A DNA stretch of 64,000 bases from Saccharopolyspora sp. SCSIO 74807 (GCF_037023755.1 NZ_CP146100.1:3937501-4001500); one strand, 5' to 3'; counted from the first letter of the stretch, positions 44,829 through 54,131 are shown. A program made the numbers and translations. Notes: generated by a model from the sequence alone, not told the origin.

Positions 44829-45827
44829 ATGTCTCTGGCTCGGCGGGACGAGATCCCGCAGCACCGCCTCGGCTCCCGCGGTCCGGCGGTCAGCGCGCTG
44901 GGCTACGGCGCGATGGGGCTGTCCGGGGTCTACGGCGAGGCCGACGACACCGAGTCGAAGCGGCTGATCCGGCACCTCGTGGACGCGGGCATCACGCACA
45001 TCGACACCGCCGACGTCTACGGCCGCGGGCACAACGAAATGCTGCTCGGCCAGGCGCTGTCCGGCGGTCTGCGGGAGCGGGTGGTGCTGGCCACCAAGAC
45101 CGGCGGCGGAGGTGCCGAAGGGCTCGGCCACCCGGACCGGATCCGGGAGGCGATCGACGCCAGCCTCAAGCGCCTGGGCACCGACCACGTCGACGTGTAC
45201 TACCTGCACCGGGTCGACCCGAGCACGCCGATCGAGGACAGCGTCGGCGCGTTGGCCGACATCGTCGCGCAGGGCAAGGCCCGCCACATCGGGCTCTCCG
45301 AGGTCAGCGCGGAGACGTTGCGGCGGGCGCACGCCGTGCATCCGATCGCGGTGACGCAGGAGGAGTACTCGCTGTTCACCCGCGACGTGGAGACCGAGCT
45401 GCTGCCGGCCGCGCGGGAGCTCGGCGTGGGCGTGGTGGCGTATTCGCCGCTGGGACGCGGCGTGCTCGGCGGGTCGATCCGCAGCGCTGATGACGTGGAG
45501 AACCTCTCCGCGCGCCAGCAGCGCTATCCGCGTTTCGAGGAAGAGGCGCTGCGCGAGAACCTCACCAGGGTCGACCGGTTGCGGGAGCGCGCCGACGAGC
45601 TGGGCACCACGCCCGCGGCGCTGGCGCTGGCATGGCTGCTGGCGCAGGGCGAGGACGTCGTGCCGATCCCGGGCACCCGACGGGAGTCCAATCTGGACGG
45701 GAACATCGAGGCGGCGCGGCTGGAGCTGCCTGCGGAACTGGTCGCCGAGCTCTCCGGGATCTTCCCGCCCGGATCGACCGCGGGGGAGCGGTACGCGAGT
45801 GGGCTGCGGGGCAGCATCGGCCGTTGA
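44829..45827 (+). CDS. Aldo/keto reductase
   Basis: A 332-residue NADPH-dependent oxidoreductase (AKR13-like). Catalytic residues are visible: Asp and Tyr in THIDTADVYGRGHNE, Lys in VLATKTG, His in DVYYLHRVDP. The NADP-binding end IPGTRRESNLDGNIEAA is present. The start MSLARRDEIPQHRLG at 44829 is preceded by GGAAGG. It diverges from ubiX across 260 bases. Substrate unknown. Confidence 0.92.
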   Translation: MSLARRDEIPQHRLGSRGPAVSALGYGAMGLSGVYGEADDTESKRLIRHLVDAGITHIDTADVYGRGHNEMLLGQALSGGLRERVVLATKTGGGGAEGLGHPDRIREAIDASLKRLGTDHVDVYYLHRVDPSTPIEDSVGALADIVAQGKARHIGLSEVSAETLRRAHAVHPIAVTQEEYSLFTRDVETELLPAARELGVGVVAYSPLGRGVLGGSIRSADDVENLSARQQRYPRFEEEALRENLTRVDRLRERADELGTTPAALALAWLLAQGEDVVPIPGTRRESNLDGNIEAARLELPAELVAELSGIFPPGSTAGERYASGLRGSIGR

Positions 45828-45831
45828 TCCC

Positions 45832-45861
45832 AGCGGGGCGTCGTCGCGGCGGCGCCCCGCT
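45832..45861 (+). terminator. Hairpin after the aldo/keto reductase gene
   Basis: AGCGGGGCG at 45832-45840 pairs with CGCCCCGCT at 45853-45861 across a 12-base loop, five bases after the stop; followed by TTGT. Confidence 0.7.
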
Positions 45862-46188
45862 TGTCGGCCGGAAATCGTTCGGTTCCGTTTTCGCGCCGGA
45901 CCTTGCACTGGATTCGCCCCGGTTCTGCGGTCGGTCGCCGCCCTTGCGCTGAACGCCCGGACGTCGTGCCGCCATTTCGCTCGCGGCGTTGGGCCGAACA
46001 GGCCGATCGTCCTCGCAGTTCGCAGGCCTTTCCGGTCGCCATCGACGGCATTGTCCGATCGGTATAGCCATTCTGGAATATGCCGAAAAATTGCCGAGGG
46101 GGCGGGTGGATCTCCCGGTCAGAACGCGTGCACACTGTCCGCGGCACGCTCGTGCTTTTCGCGAAGTACCGAACTGGAGAACCGTCCG
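45862..46188. other. Intergenic leader of the cupin gene
   Basis: These 327 bases have no supported gene. The stretch 46040-46090 is comparatively AT-rich (ATAGCCATTCTGGAATATG) and is the likeliest promoter area for the gene starting at 46189. Confidence 0.45.
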
Positions 46189-46554
46189 ATGAGCATCGAA
46201 AGCGCCCCCGCCGTGTGGGCGAAAGTCCTCGACGAGGAGCCCTGGGTTCCCTATGAGGATCCGCACCTGCCCGGCGGCGAGAACGCCGCTCAGGTCAAGA
46301 TCCTGGCCCCCAACGTCTTCTACGCCTGGTTCCCGCCCGGATTCGCCGCCCCGGAGCACAGCCACCCGTTCAACACGACGTACTACATGGTCAAAGGCGC
46401 GCTGCGGTTCGGGGACGAAGGCTGGGTCGGCGCCAATGCGGTTCGCGGTGTCCGCGCCGGGCACGTTTACGGGCCGGAGCAAGCCGATCCGGTGGAGGGC
46501 TGCGAGTTCCTGCTGGTCAGCGACGGGGACATCGGGATCGACTGGGCCGTCTGA
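46189..46554 (+). CDS. Cupin-domain protein
   Basis: A 121-residue single-domain cupin, GGAGA before the ATG at 46189. The metal-binding motif is PEHSHPFNTTYYMVKGALRFG, with two histidines but tyrosine where the usual glutamate would be, and a later histidine in RAGHVYGPEQ. Sequence alone does not tell enzyme from sensor. It is monocistronic and convergent with the STAS gene. Confidence 0.85.
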   Translation: MSIESAPAVWAKVLDEEPWVPYEDPHLPGGENAAQVKILAPNVFYAWFPPGFAAPEHSHPFNTTYYMVKGALRFGDEGWVGANAVRGVRAGHVYGPEQADPVEGCEFLLVSDGDIGIDWAV

Positions 46555-46608
46555 GCGGCCGCCCCGGGTCCGAGCAGGACGCAACGCGCCGTGTCGATGT
46601 GGACGAAA

Positions 46609-46643
46609 AGGCGCGTCGGCGGCCGGACGGCGCCGACGCGCCT
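46609..46643 (-). terminator. Terminator between cupin and STAS genes
   Basis: AGGCGCGTCGGCG (46609-46621) and CGCCGACGCGCCT (46631-46643) form a perfect 13-base stem. On the minus strand it is followed by TTTTCG, so it mainly ends the STAS transcript. Confidence 0.82.
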
Positions 46644-46648
46644 GCGGA

Positions 46649-47119
46649 TCACTCCGCGTGCGCCGCGGTCACCGCGTTCGCCCAGAGCACGAAGCGCTCC
46701 CGGGTGCCGGTGATGTCCAGCAGCCGCGCCAGCAGCCCGTAGCGGTCGGGCACGACGCGCAACGAGATGTCGCGCTCCTCGGCCCGCAGCCGGCACTGGT
46801 CCAGCAGTTGCAGTCCGCTGGTGTTGCAGTACGTGATCGCCGAAAGGTCCAGCACCACGACTTCGCTGCACGAGGCGAGCCGGTGCCACATCAGCTCGTG
46901 CAGCCGTTGCACCGTGTGGCTGTCGATCTCGCCGCGCGCCGACAGCACGATCGTGCCGGGGTCGGGCCGCGTGACGTCGATGCTGAGACCTTGCGCCGAT
47001 GCCTGTTCGGCGTGTTCCTGAGTCGGCACCGGGCTGATGTCTCGCGCGGCCGGGACGGTGAAGTCCACGTCGCCGATGTGCGTCTCTTCCGGGAAGGGAG
47101 GGCTCTGAGCCACACGCAT
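46649..47119 (-). CDS. STAS-domain anti-sigma factor antagonist
   Basis: A 156-residue protein of the SpoIIAA/RsbV class. About 40 disordered residues precede the STAS domain (LSIDVTRPDPGTIVLSARGEIDSHT). The phospho-acceptor region is LDLSAITYCNT100-S101-GLQLL, with Ser101 as the probable site. Dephosphorylated, such proteins sequester an anti-sigma kinase and free a sigma factor. No kinase or sigma gene is adjacent, so its partner is encoded elsewhere. Confidence 0.9.
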   Translation of the reverse strand: MRVAQSPPFPEETHIGDVDFTVPAARDISPVPTQEHAEQASAQGLSIDVTRPDPGTIVLSARGEIDSHTVQRLHELMWHRLASCSEVVVLDLSAITYCNTSGLQLLDQCRLRAEERDISLRVVPDRYGLLARLLDITGTRERFVLWANAVTAAHAE

Positions 47120-47386
47120 TGCCGCCTCCTGATCGATCGCGGAGGACGCTCGGCGCCGCTGTGAGCCACAGCGCCGAGATGCGCCCTAAGCGTTCTCCGT
47201 CTGTGCGCGGCTGTGAACTCAACCGGTGCCTACGGTACCTGCCGGTGCAACCTTGCGAAGGCAGCGACGGAAGTTGCTGATGTGGTCGGGAATTTGCCCA
47301 GCAGTGATGCGCGGTTGTCCGGTGCGCGAATAACACCGGCCTCAACGGGTAACCCGCGGCGCAGCGACCCCTCGCTTTGGAGCGCG

Positions 47387-48727
47387 ATGACCGCGACGAG
47401 CACCGGCGCGAAGTCCCTGCCCCGCGCCTCGACCCCGGACACCCTGCGGGCCGCGGCGATCGCCATCGCCCCGATGCTGGCCCAAGGCGTGATCGCCCGC
47501 CGCCCGCGCATGGTCGAACTGGCGGGCAGGCTCGGCACGGACCGGCGTTCCGTGCGGCTGCTGCAGGAATTCCGGCGCCGCTACGGTCCGGGTCCGCTGC
47601 GGCTGCGAGTGCCGTTCCGCTCGGTGGCGCTGGTGCTCTCGCCGGAGCACGTGCATCGCGTCCTGGATGGCTCACCCGAGCCGTTCGCGCTGGCCAACGT
47701 GGAAAAGCGCGGTGCGCTGAACCACTTCCAGCCGCGCGGCGTGCTGGTCTCGCACGGGGCGAACCGCGCCGACCGGCGGCGGTTCAACGAGGACGTGCTC
47801 GACACCGGCAACCAGGTGCACCGGATGGCCGACCGGCTCGTCGGCAAGGCGGGCGAGGAGGCGGACGAGCTGTTGCGCACCGCGGAATCGCGGAATTCGC
47901 TGGTGTGGAACGATTTCGCCCAGGCGTGGCGGCGCGCGATCCGGCGGATCGTGCTCGGCGACGCCGCGCGGGACGATCGGGAGCTGACCGCGCTGCTCAC
48001 CGAGCTGCGCTACGACGCGAACTGGGCCTACCTGCGGCCGAAACGCGGCGACGTGCGCGAGCGGTTCACGCGGCGGTTGCAGGAGTACCTGGACGCGGCC
48101 GAGCCGGGCAGCTTGGCGGAGCTGGTCGCCGCCGCCCCGTCCAGCGCCGAGACCGCTCCGGTCGAGCAGGTCCCGCAGTGGCTGTTCGCCTCCGACCCGG
48201 CGGGCATGGCCACCTACCGCGCGCTCGCGTTGCTGGCCGCGCACCCGGACCAGGCCGGTCGGGTGCGCGCCGAGCTGACGGATCGGGATCTCGCCCGGCC
48301 GCAGGACCTGCCGCTGACCCGCGCGAGCGTGCTGGAGTCGGTGCGGCTGTGGCCGACGACGGCGGTGGTGTTGCGGGACAGCACGACCGAAACCGAGTGG
48401 GACGCGGGCACGCTGCCCGCCGGTACCGCCACCCTGATCCTCAGCTCGTTCTTCCACCGCGATGACGAGGTGCTGCCGCAGGCCGACCGGTTCGATCCGC
48501 AGGCGTGGCTGGACGGCCGCGCCGAGCAGGACTGGTCGCTGTTCCCGTTCGGCGGCGGGCCGGGCACTTGCCCGGGACGGGAGCTGGTGCTGTTCACGGC
48601 GAGCACCGTGCTCGGGAAGTTGTTGCGGCGGCACGATTTCCGGTTGAGCGCGCCCGCGCTGCGTCCGGAGGCGCTGCCTGCCGCGTTGAATCCGTTCGCG
48701 GTGCGCTTCGCCGTTTCGGCTCGGTGA
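47387..48727 (+). CDS. Cytochrome P450
   Basis: A 446-residue haem monooxygenase; GGAG five bases before the ATG at 47387. The K-helix motif is E317-SVR and the haem loop FGGGPGTC395PG supplies the thiolate. The I-helix reads A272-GMA-T276: the usual acid before the threonine is alanine, so proton delivery may be unusual. A long N-terminal region before the first P450 helices is helical but not a clear membrane anchor. No ferredoxin or biosynthetic genes adjoin it. Confidence 0.9.
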   Translation: MTATSTGAKSLPRASTPDTLRAAAIAIAPMLAQGVIARRPRMVELAGRLGTDRRSVRLLQEFRRRYGPGPLRLRVPFRSVALVLSPEHVHRVLDGSPEPFALANVEKRGALNHFQPRGVLVSHGANRADRRRFNEDVLDTGNQVHRMADRLVGKAGEEADELLRTAESRNSLVWNDFAQAWRRAIRRIVLGDAARDDRELTALLTELRYDANWAYLRPKRGDVRERFTRRLQEYLDAAEPGSLAELVAAAPSSAETAPVEQVPQWLFASDPAGMATYRALALLAAHPDQAGRVRAELTDRDLARPQDLPLTRASVLESVRLWPTTAVVLRDSTTETEWDAGTLPAGTATLILSSFFHRDDEVLPQADRFDPQAWLDGRAEQDWSLFPFGGGPGTCPGRELVLFTASTVLGKLLRRHDFRLSAPALRPEALPAALNPFAVRFAVSAR

Positions 48728-48818
48728 CCGCGAATTCGCCGTCCGAGCATTGTGGACGGTTGGGTGCGATGTGGTCGGCGGGCACGGTTCGCGCTCCGCG
48801 CGGCACCGCCGGTCGATC

Positions 48819-48863
48819 GTCAACGCAGCGTTGACGAACCTGGGACGTCAACTTATGGTTGAC
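48819..48863. promoter_or_regulatory. Twin GTCAAC-N5-GTTGAC operators
   Basis: Two identical palindromes, 48819-48835 (spacer GCAGC) and 48847-48863 (spacer TTATG), with centres 28 bases apart. The first has an extended 8-base arm (GTCAACGC/GCGTTGAC). The second ends two bases before the ATG at 48866, so a bound protein would block initiation. Confidence 0.85.
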
Positions 48864-48865
48864 GC

Positions 48866-49582
48866 ATGCCGAACGAATCCGCAACGCAGTCGATCCGGCT
48901 CGACGACCTGATCGACGCGATCAAGAAGAACCGCTCCGACGTCCTCGACCAGCTCTCCGACGCGGTGCTGGCCGCCGAGCACCTCGGCGAGATCAGCGAC
49001 CACCTGATCGGGCACTTCGTCGATCAGGCCCGCAGCTCCGGCGCCTCCTGGACGGACATCGGCGGAAGCATGGGCGTGACCAAGCAGGCCGCGCAGAAGC
49101 GCTTCCTGCCGAAGGATCCCGGCGGCGTCTCCGACCTCGACCCGGCGCAGGGCTTCAGCCGCTTCACCCCGCGGGCGCGCAACGTCGTCGTCGCCTCGCA
49201 GGAAGAGGCCCGCGCGGCCGGTAATCCCGAGATCCGGACCGCGCACCTGGTGCTGGCGCTGCTGAGCGAGCCCGAGGGCGTGGCGGTCACGGCCCTGACC
49301 GCGCAGCAGGTCACCGCCGAGGACGTGCGCAGCGCCGCTGCTGCCGTGCTGCCGGACCCGGTCGAGGACGTGCCGCCGCTGATCCCGTTCGACTCCGGCG
49401 CGAAGAAGGCCTTGGAGCTCACCTTCCGGCAATCGCTGCGGATGGGGCACGACTTCGTCGGCACCGAGCACATCCTGCTCGCACTGCTGGATCTGGAGGA
49501 CGGTTCCGGCGTGCTGTCCGGGCTCGGAGTGGGCAAGGCGCAGGCGCAGGAGTCGATCGCCGCGGCCCTGCAGCAGAAGTGA
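48866..49582 (+). CDS. HTH plus Clp_N domain protein
   Basis: A 238-residue cytosolic protein. Residues ~1-80 are an HTH region (ASWTDIGGSMGVTKQAAQKRF is the recognition part). Residues ~95-238 form a complete double Clp N-domain (FTPRARNVVVASQEEARAAGNPE... MGHDFVGTEHILLALLD), normally the adaptor and substrate-binding part of ClpA/ClpC, here without any AAA module. It may link DNA binding to Clp substrate recognition. No ribosome site precedes the ATG, where a palindrome ends instead, so a leaderless or very short-leader mRNA and autoregulation are likely. Confidence 0.88.
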   Translation: MPNESATQSIRLDDLIDAIKKNRSDVLDQLSDAVLAAEHLGEISDHLIGHFVDQARSSGASWTDIGGSMGVTKQAAQKRFLPKDPGGVSDLDPAQGFSRFTPRARNVVVASQEEARAAGNPEIRTAHLVLALLSEPEGVAVTALTAQQVTAEDVRSAAAAVLPDPVEDVPPLIPFDSGAKKALELTFRQSLRMGHDFVGTEHILLALLDLEDGSGVLSGLGVGKAQAQESIAAALQQK

Positions 49583-49751
49583 TCACCAGGTCCGTGGTCT
49601 CCCGGGCGCCGAGCCCGGCCACGGCCGAAGCTCCCGCGCTGCCCAGCGCCGCGACAGCTCGGCGCGCCACCGGCGCCGAGCCGCTCACCGAGCCAGTTGG
49701 TCCGGCGTCAGCATCCCCGAACCAGCCGGTTCGGCAAGGTAGGCTGATCCG

Positions 49752-50321
49752 GTGCGCGCAGCAGGCCAAGCCACCCGCGAGCGGATCCTCGCCGCGGCCA
49801 AGGAGGAATTCGCCCGCCACGGCGTCGCGGGCGCGCGGATCAACCGCATCGCCGCCGGCGCCCGCGCCAGCAAGGACCGGCTCTACGCCTACTTCCCCAG
49901 CAAGGAGGAGCTGTTCGCGGAGGTCGCCAGCCGATGGGTCGCCGAAACCTCCGAACGCACCGCGCTGCGCGGCGACGACGTCCCCGGCTACGTGGGCCGG
50001 TTGTTCGACCACTACTTGCACGACCCGCAGAGCGCCCGGCTGCAGGCGTGGCTGGACCTGGACCAACCGGTGGACCTCACCCGCGACGACATCCGGTTCA
50101 GCGGGCTGCGCCCGAAGATCGACGAGATCCGCAGCGGCCAAGCGACCGGGCACATCGACCCGTCGTGGCACGCCGCCGACCTGCTCGTGGTGCTGCTGGG
50201 CATCGCCCGCTCGATGGCGCTGTCCGCGCTGGCGGTGGGCAAGGTCGGCGGGCGCGACCCGGACACCATCCGGCGGGCCGCGGTGACAGCCGCCCAACGC
50301 GTCGCCGAACCACCCCGATGA
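49752..50321 (+). CDS. TetR-family regulator
   Basis: A 189-residue regulator, GTG start, with HTH QATRERILAAAKEEFARHGVAGARI and ASKDRLYAYFPSKEEL. The C-terminal domain (TetR_C_33-like) includes HIDPSWHAADLLVVLLGIARS. It lies between the Clp_N protein and a thioesterase on the same strand, 183 bases before the latter. Target unknown. Confidence 0.9.
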   Translation: MRAAGQATRERILAAAKEEFARHGVAGARINRIAAGARASKDRLYAYFPSKEELFAEVASRWVAETSERTALRGDDVPGYVGRLFDHYLHDPQSARLQAWLDLDQPVDLTRDDIRFSGLRPKIDEIRSGQATGHIDPSWHAADLLVVLLGIARSMALSALAVGKVGGRDPDTIRRAAVTAAQRVAEPPR

Positions 50322-50504
50322 GATCGGACCTCGTTTTGCGGAGGTGTCCGGGTAGCGGCACCCCGCCGGTGGTCCGTTGTCGTAGATGGTCACCCGCTCA
50401 GCGGCGCCGCCGCTGACAGGACAACGACAACCCGGGCGCACCCAGCTCGCGGGAGTGCGCCGTGCGCGCGGGTGCGGAGCACCGGAGACATAGGATCTAT
50501 CGGC

Positions 50505-50957
50505 ATGTCGAGCTTTGCCGAGCCGTTCCCGGAACGTGCGGACTTCACCGTGCTGTGGCCGATCACGACGCGGTGGGAGGACAACGACGTCTACGGGCAC
50601 ATCAACAACGTCGTGCACTACTCGTGGTTCGACACCGCGGTCAACGGCTGGCTGATGCGCGCCACCGGCTCGGACATCCGCGAGCTGCCCGCGATCGGGC
50701 TGGTCGTGGAAACCGGGTGCCGCTACCTGTCCGAATTGAGCTTTCCCGCCGGGATCGAGGTCGGTCTCGGTCTGGAACGACTGGGCAGCTCCAGCGTCAC
50801 CTACCGGCTGGCGGTCTTCGGCGACGGTGCCGCCGAACCGGCCTCCGTCGGCCGGTTCGTGCACGTCTACGTCGACCGCGAGACCCGCAAGCCCACGAGC
50901 GTGCCGGAGACGATCGTGGCCGCACTGCAGGACTTGGCGCGCTTCGCCGCGAACTGA
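50505..50957 (+). CDS. Acyl-CoA thioesterase (4HBT hotdog)
   Basis: A 150-residue hotdog-fold protein starting MSSFAEPFPERADF at 50505. WEDNDVYGHINNVVHYSWFDTAV is the 4-hydroxybenzoyl-CoA thioesterase signature with the catalytic Asp in D-V-Y-G-H-I-N. It hydrolyses an acyl-CoA thioester; chain specificity cannot be read from the sequence. Confidence 0.9.
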   Translation: MSSFAEPFPERADFTVLWPITTRWEDNDVYGHINNVVHYSWFDTAVNGWLMRATGSDIRELPAIGLVVETGCRYLSELSFPAGIEVGLGLERLGSSSVTYRLAVFGDGAAEPASVGRFVHVYVDRETRKPTSVPETIVAALQDLARFAAN

Positions 50958-51031
50958 ACCGCCCCGGTGGTGGTCGCCGAGCGTGTTCACCCGCTAACTT
51001 CGTGGTGCGGCGGTGCGAGGAGGTTGAGCCG

Positions 51032-51841
51032 ATGACGTGGCTCGAGGTGCAACCCGAAGATCTGTCCGAGATCGACGTGCGACGGCCGAACTCGGCCCGC
51101 ATGTACGACTACTACCTGGGCGGGTCGACGAATTTCGAATCGGACCGGGATGCGGCCCGGCAGGTGATCGCGGCGATGCCGGACGCGGTCACCTCCATCC
51201 GCGCGAACCGGTCGTTCCTGGCCAGAGCGGTGCGGTTCTGCGTGCAACAGGGCGTCGAGCAGTTCCTCGACCTCGGTTCCGGAGTGCCGACCGTCGGCAA
51301 CGTGCACGAGGTCGCGCGCTGGCTCGACCCGCGCGCCAGAGTCGCCTACGTGGACCACGAACCCGTCGCGGTCGCGCACGGCAGGCATCTGCTGCGCAAC
51401 GTCGAGCGGACCACGGTGACCGAGGCGGACCTGCGCGACGTCGACCGGGTGCTGACTGCGGACGGGGTGACGCAGCTGCTGGACTTCGACCGCCCGATCG
51501 CGGTGCTGATGGTCTCGGTGCTGAACTTCGTCGAAGACGACGACGTGGCCCGCGAGGTCGTCCGCCGCTACACCGAACCGCTGGTGCCCGGCAGCTTCCT
51601 CGCGCTGTCGCACGTCACCCCGGAGTCGGTGCCACCGGAGGTCGCCGGCCGGGTCGCCGAGCTCTACCGCAACGCGAACCCGCCGAGCTTCTGGCGTTCG
51701 CCCGCGCAGATCTCCGCGCTGCTGGAAGGGTTCGACCTGGTCCCGCCGGGTTTGGTGACGCCGTCGCAATGGCACCCGGACGGTGATCAGGAAGCCGAGC
51801 CGGCACAGGTGGCCTACCTGGCCGGAGTCGCCGAGATCTAG
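51032..51841 (+). CDS. SAM-dependent methyltransferase, DUF574 family
   Basis: A 269-residue protein; GAGGAGG lies nine bases before the ATG at 51032. It has the DUF574 opening RPNSARMYDYYLGGSTNFESDR and SAM site FLDLGSGVPTVGNVHEVA followed by VAYVDHEPVAV. The family is strongly expanded in Streptomyces and Pseudonocardiales; substrates are unknown. Confidence 0.92.
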   Translation: MTWLEVQPEDLSEIDVRRPNSARMYDYYLGGSTNFESDRDAARQVIAAMPDAVTSIRANRSFLARAVRFCVQQGVEQFLDLGSGVPTVGNVHEVARWLDPRARVAYVDHEPVAVAHGRHLLRNVERTTVTEADLRDVDRVLTADGVTQLLDFDRPIAVLMVSVLNFVEDDDVAREVVRRYTEPLVPGSFLALSHVTPESVPPEVAGRVAELYRNANPPSFWRSPAQISALLEGFDLVPPGLVTPSQWHPDGDQEAEPAQVAYLAGVAEI

Positions 51842-51973
51842 GCGTGCCGTCGAGCTCGGGTTGCGCAGGTGGCGAAAGCGGCTGACGTGAACGAGCCGAC
51901 GCCGCGGTGAAACGAGACCGGCGGCTGCCGCGGCGGTGGCCGGTCGGCACCGCCGCGGCGACGCCGACCGGCG

Positions 51974-52480
51974 TCAGCGGCGTTCGACGATGCCGCGTAC
52001 GAACGCCGCTTGCCCGGCGTGCTGCAGACCGTCCGCCAGCACGCTGACCAGCCGGACGCCGCGGGTCACCGGCGGGGTCCAGCCGCGGTCGATCACCTCG
52101 TCGAGGTCCTCGTCGGTCAGCTTGCGCACCGAGTCGGTGGTCTGCCGGTGCACCGCGTCGTGGTACTCGGTCAGCAGGTTCGCGGGCGCGCGCACGGCCG
52201 CGACCTGGTCGGAGCTGTGCCCGTAGCCGATGTCGGCCTCGTCGAAGGGCAATCCGAAGCGGTCCCGGAAACCGCGCGCCAGCCACACCTGATCGGTCCC
52301 GCTCACGCCCGCGAGGTGATCGTCCTGCACCCGGGTCAGGTGCCACACCAGCCAGGCGATCGAGTTCGCCTGCGCGTCGACGCGGAACGCCAGATCCTGC
52401 TCGGTGAGGCCCTCGACGGCCTCCAGCACCGCATCGCGGATCCGGTCGTAGCCGTCGATGAGCACGTCAGCGCTGGTCAT
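51974..52480 (-). CDS. DinB/mycothiol-dependent-type protein (DUF664)
   Basis: A 168-residue four-helix-bundle protein, GGAAGGGA before the ATG at 52480. DinB-type metal ligands are suggested by NSIAWLVWHLTRVQDDH (histidine and HxxxQDDH region) and LQHAGQAAFVRG near the end. In actinobacteria this family includes mycothiol-dependent isomerases and thiol transferases. Exact reaction unknown. Confidence 0.85.
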   Translation of the reverse strand: MTSADVLIDGYDRIRDAVLEAVEGLTEQDLAFRVDAQANSIAWLVWHLTRVQDDHLAGVSGTDQVWLARGFRDRFGLPFDEADIGYGHSSDQVAAVRAPANLLTEYHDAVHRQTTDSVRKLTDEDLDEVIDRGWTPPVTRGVRLVSVLADGLQHAGQAAFVRGIVERR

Positions 52481-52720
52481 GTCGGTCCCTTCCGGTCGGT
52501 TCGATGCGCCCATGCGCATCCGGTAACCGTACGACCGAGCCGGTGCGGCAGGCAGCCCACGAGCCCGTGCGCAGGACCGGCACCGCATTGCCCGGCACCA
52601 CTCTGCGACCCGTTTCCGAGGCATGTCACGACGACGGTCACGGTTTCGTCCTCGTCTTGTCAGCGGCGGAGCCGCTGAGGTTCCGCTACCGGCACCGCTA
52701 CGCAAACCGCCCCGAGACCC

Positions 52721-52951
52721 TCAATTATCGTGGTCGCTGCCTGCGGTGGCGCCGGGGCCGCCGAAGTTGAAGTTCAGCGTCCGGTCGATCTCCAGCAGGC
52801 TGTCGCCGTTGTTGCTGAGGTTCAACGCGCTCGGGCCCGCCGCGTGGCTGTGCCCGTCGCTGCTCGGCCCGGCGTGGGCCACTCCGATCGGCGCGATCAG
52901 CAGGGTTCCGGCGAGTGCCGCGCAGGCGGCGAGTTGGCGCAAGAGGCGCAA
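52721..52951 (-). CDS. Small secreted protein
   Basis: AAAGGA six bases before a TTG at 52951 suggests a 76-residue protein; an ATG at 53008 would give 95 residues with an unusually long pre-sequence. The N-terminus is a signal peptide (LRQLAACAALAGTLLIAPIG), cleavage after AHA near residue 27. The mature ~49 residues are glycine/serine/asparagine-rich (LNLSNNGDSLLEIDRTLNFN) with no cysteines. Function unknown; possibly a surface component. Confidence 0.65.
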   Translation of the reverse strand: MRLLRQLAACAALAGTLLIAPIGVAHAGPSSDGHSHAAGPSALNLSNNGDSLLEIDRTLNFNFGGPGATAGSDHDN

Positions 52952-53004
52952 GGGAGTTCCTTTCCAGGAGATTTTTCCGATGGGGCAAGGGATTCGAGGG
53001 TTCT

Positions 53005-54009
53005 TCAACGACTTGCCGGTGCCACGTCAGGCTCCGCTTCGGGCGTCGTCGCGGCGAATCTGCGGGCCAGCCAGGCGCAGGCGATCAGCTGCAGCTGGTG
53101 GTAGAGCATCAGCGGCAGCACCAGCAGCCCCGCGCTGGGTCCGGCGAACAGCACCGAGGCCATCGGCAGGCCGCTGGCCAGGCTCTTCTTCGAGCCGCAG
53201 AACACCAGCGCGATGCGGTCCGGCCTGCTGAACCCGAACCAGCGGCCCAGCAGGCCGGTCACGGCGAGCACGATCGCCAGCAGCACCGCGCTGACCACCA
53301 GGAGCAACAGCAGCCGCACCGGCGTGAGCTGGTGCCAGATGCCGCCGACGGTGCCTTCGCTGAACGCCGTGTAGACCACGCCCAGGATCACGCACCGGTC
53401 CATCCGGCCGAGCACCTTGCCGTGCCGCCGCACCCACTCGCCGACCCACCGGCGCAACGCCTGCCCGAGCAGGAACGGCACCAGCAGCAGCAACACGATC
53501 TCCGGCAGCGCGTCCAGCGGGAACCCGCCGGTGGTGCGCGAGACCAGCCAGCCGGCCAGCAACGGGGTCACCAGCACGCCCAGCAGGTTCGAGAAGCTGG
53601 CCGCGCAGATCGCCGCGGCAACGTTGCCGCCCGCGATCGAGGTGAACGTGATCGACGACTGCACCGTCGAGGGCAGCACGCACAGGAACAGCAACCCGAG
53701 GTAGAGCGGTTGCGGCAGCACGGCGGGCACCAGCACCGCGCAGGCCAGGCCCAGCAGCGGGAACAGCACGAACGTGCTCAGCAGAATGACGCCGTGCAGC
53801 CGCCAGTGCCGGATTCCCTCCCAGGCGGCCCCGCCGGGCAGCCGTGCGCCGTACAGGAAGAACAGCAGGCCGATCGCCACCGTCACCGCGTGGTCCAGCC
53901 CGATCGCATATCCGCCGCGGGCGGGCAGGATCGCGGCCACTGCGGCGGTGAGCAGCAGCGCCAGCACATAGGGGTCCGGCTTCAGCCGGGCCGCCATTCG
54001 GGACATCAT
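53005..54009 (-). CDS. Bile acid:sodium symporter-type transporter (SLC10A7-like)
   Basis: A 334-residue membrane protein with nine to ten hydrophobic helices. LFFLYGARLPGGAAWEGIRHWR and LPSTVQSSITFTSIAGGNVAAA are hallmarks of the SLC10A7-like group, and VFCGSKKSLASGLPMASVLF the crossover region. Substrate unknown for this bacterial branch. The start ATG-ATG at 54009 is followed by charged residues before the first helix. It lies on the same strand as the lyase gene 122 bases upstream, possibly the same transcription unit. Confidence 0.9.
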   Translation of the reverse strand: MMSRMAARLKPDPYVLALLLTAAVAAILPARGGYAIGLDHAVTVAIGLLFFLYGARLPGGAAWEGIRHWRLHGVILLSTFVLFPLLGLACAVLVPAVLPQPLYLGLLFLCVLPSTVQSSITFTSIAGGNVAAAICAASFSNLLGVLVTPLLAGWLVSRTTGGFPLDALPEIVLLLLVPFLLGQALRRWVGEWVRRHGKVLGRMDRCVILGVVYTAFSEGTVGGIWHQLTPVRLLLLLVVSAVLLAIVLAVTGLLGRWFGFSRPDRIALVFCGSKKSLASGLPMASVLFAGPSAGLLVLPLMLYHQLQLIACAWLARRFAATTPEAEPDVAPASR

Positions 54010-54131
54010 TTCCGGCAACTCCACGACGTCGTTTTCCGCCGAATGCGGATGTTTGCACGAGCGGCGGAACGGTTCGATTTCCACCGGGCAGCGGACCCAC
54101 TCGATGGTTCGCTTTCCGCTCCGGCGCGGGA

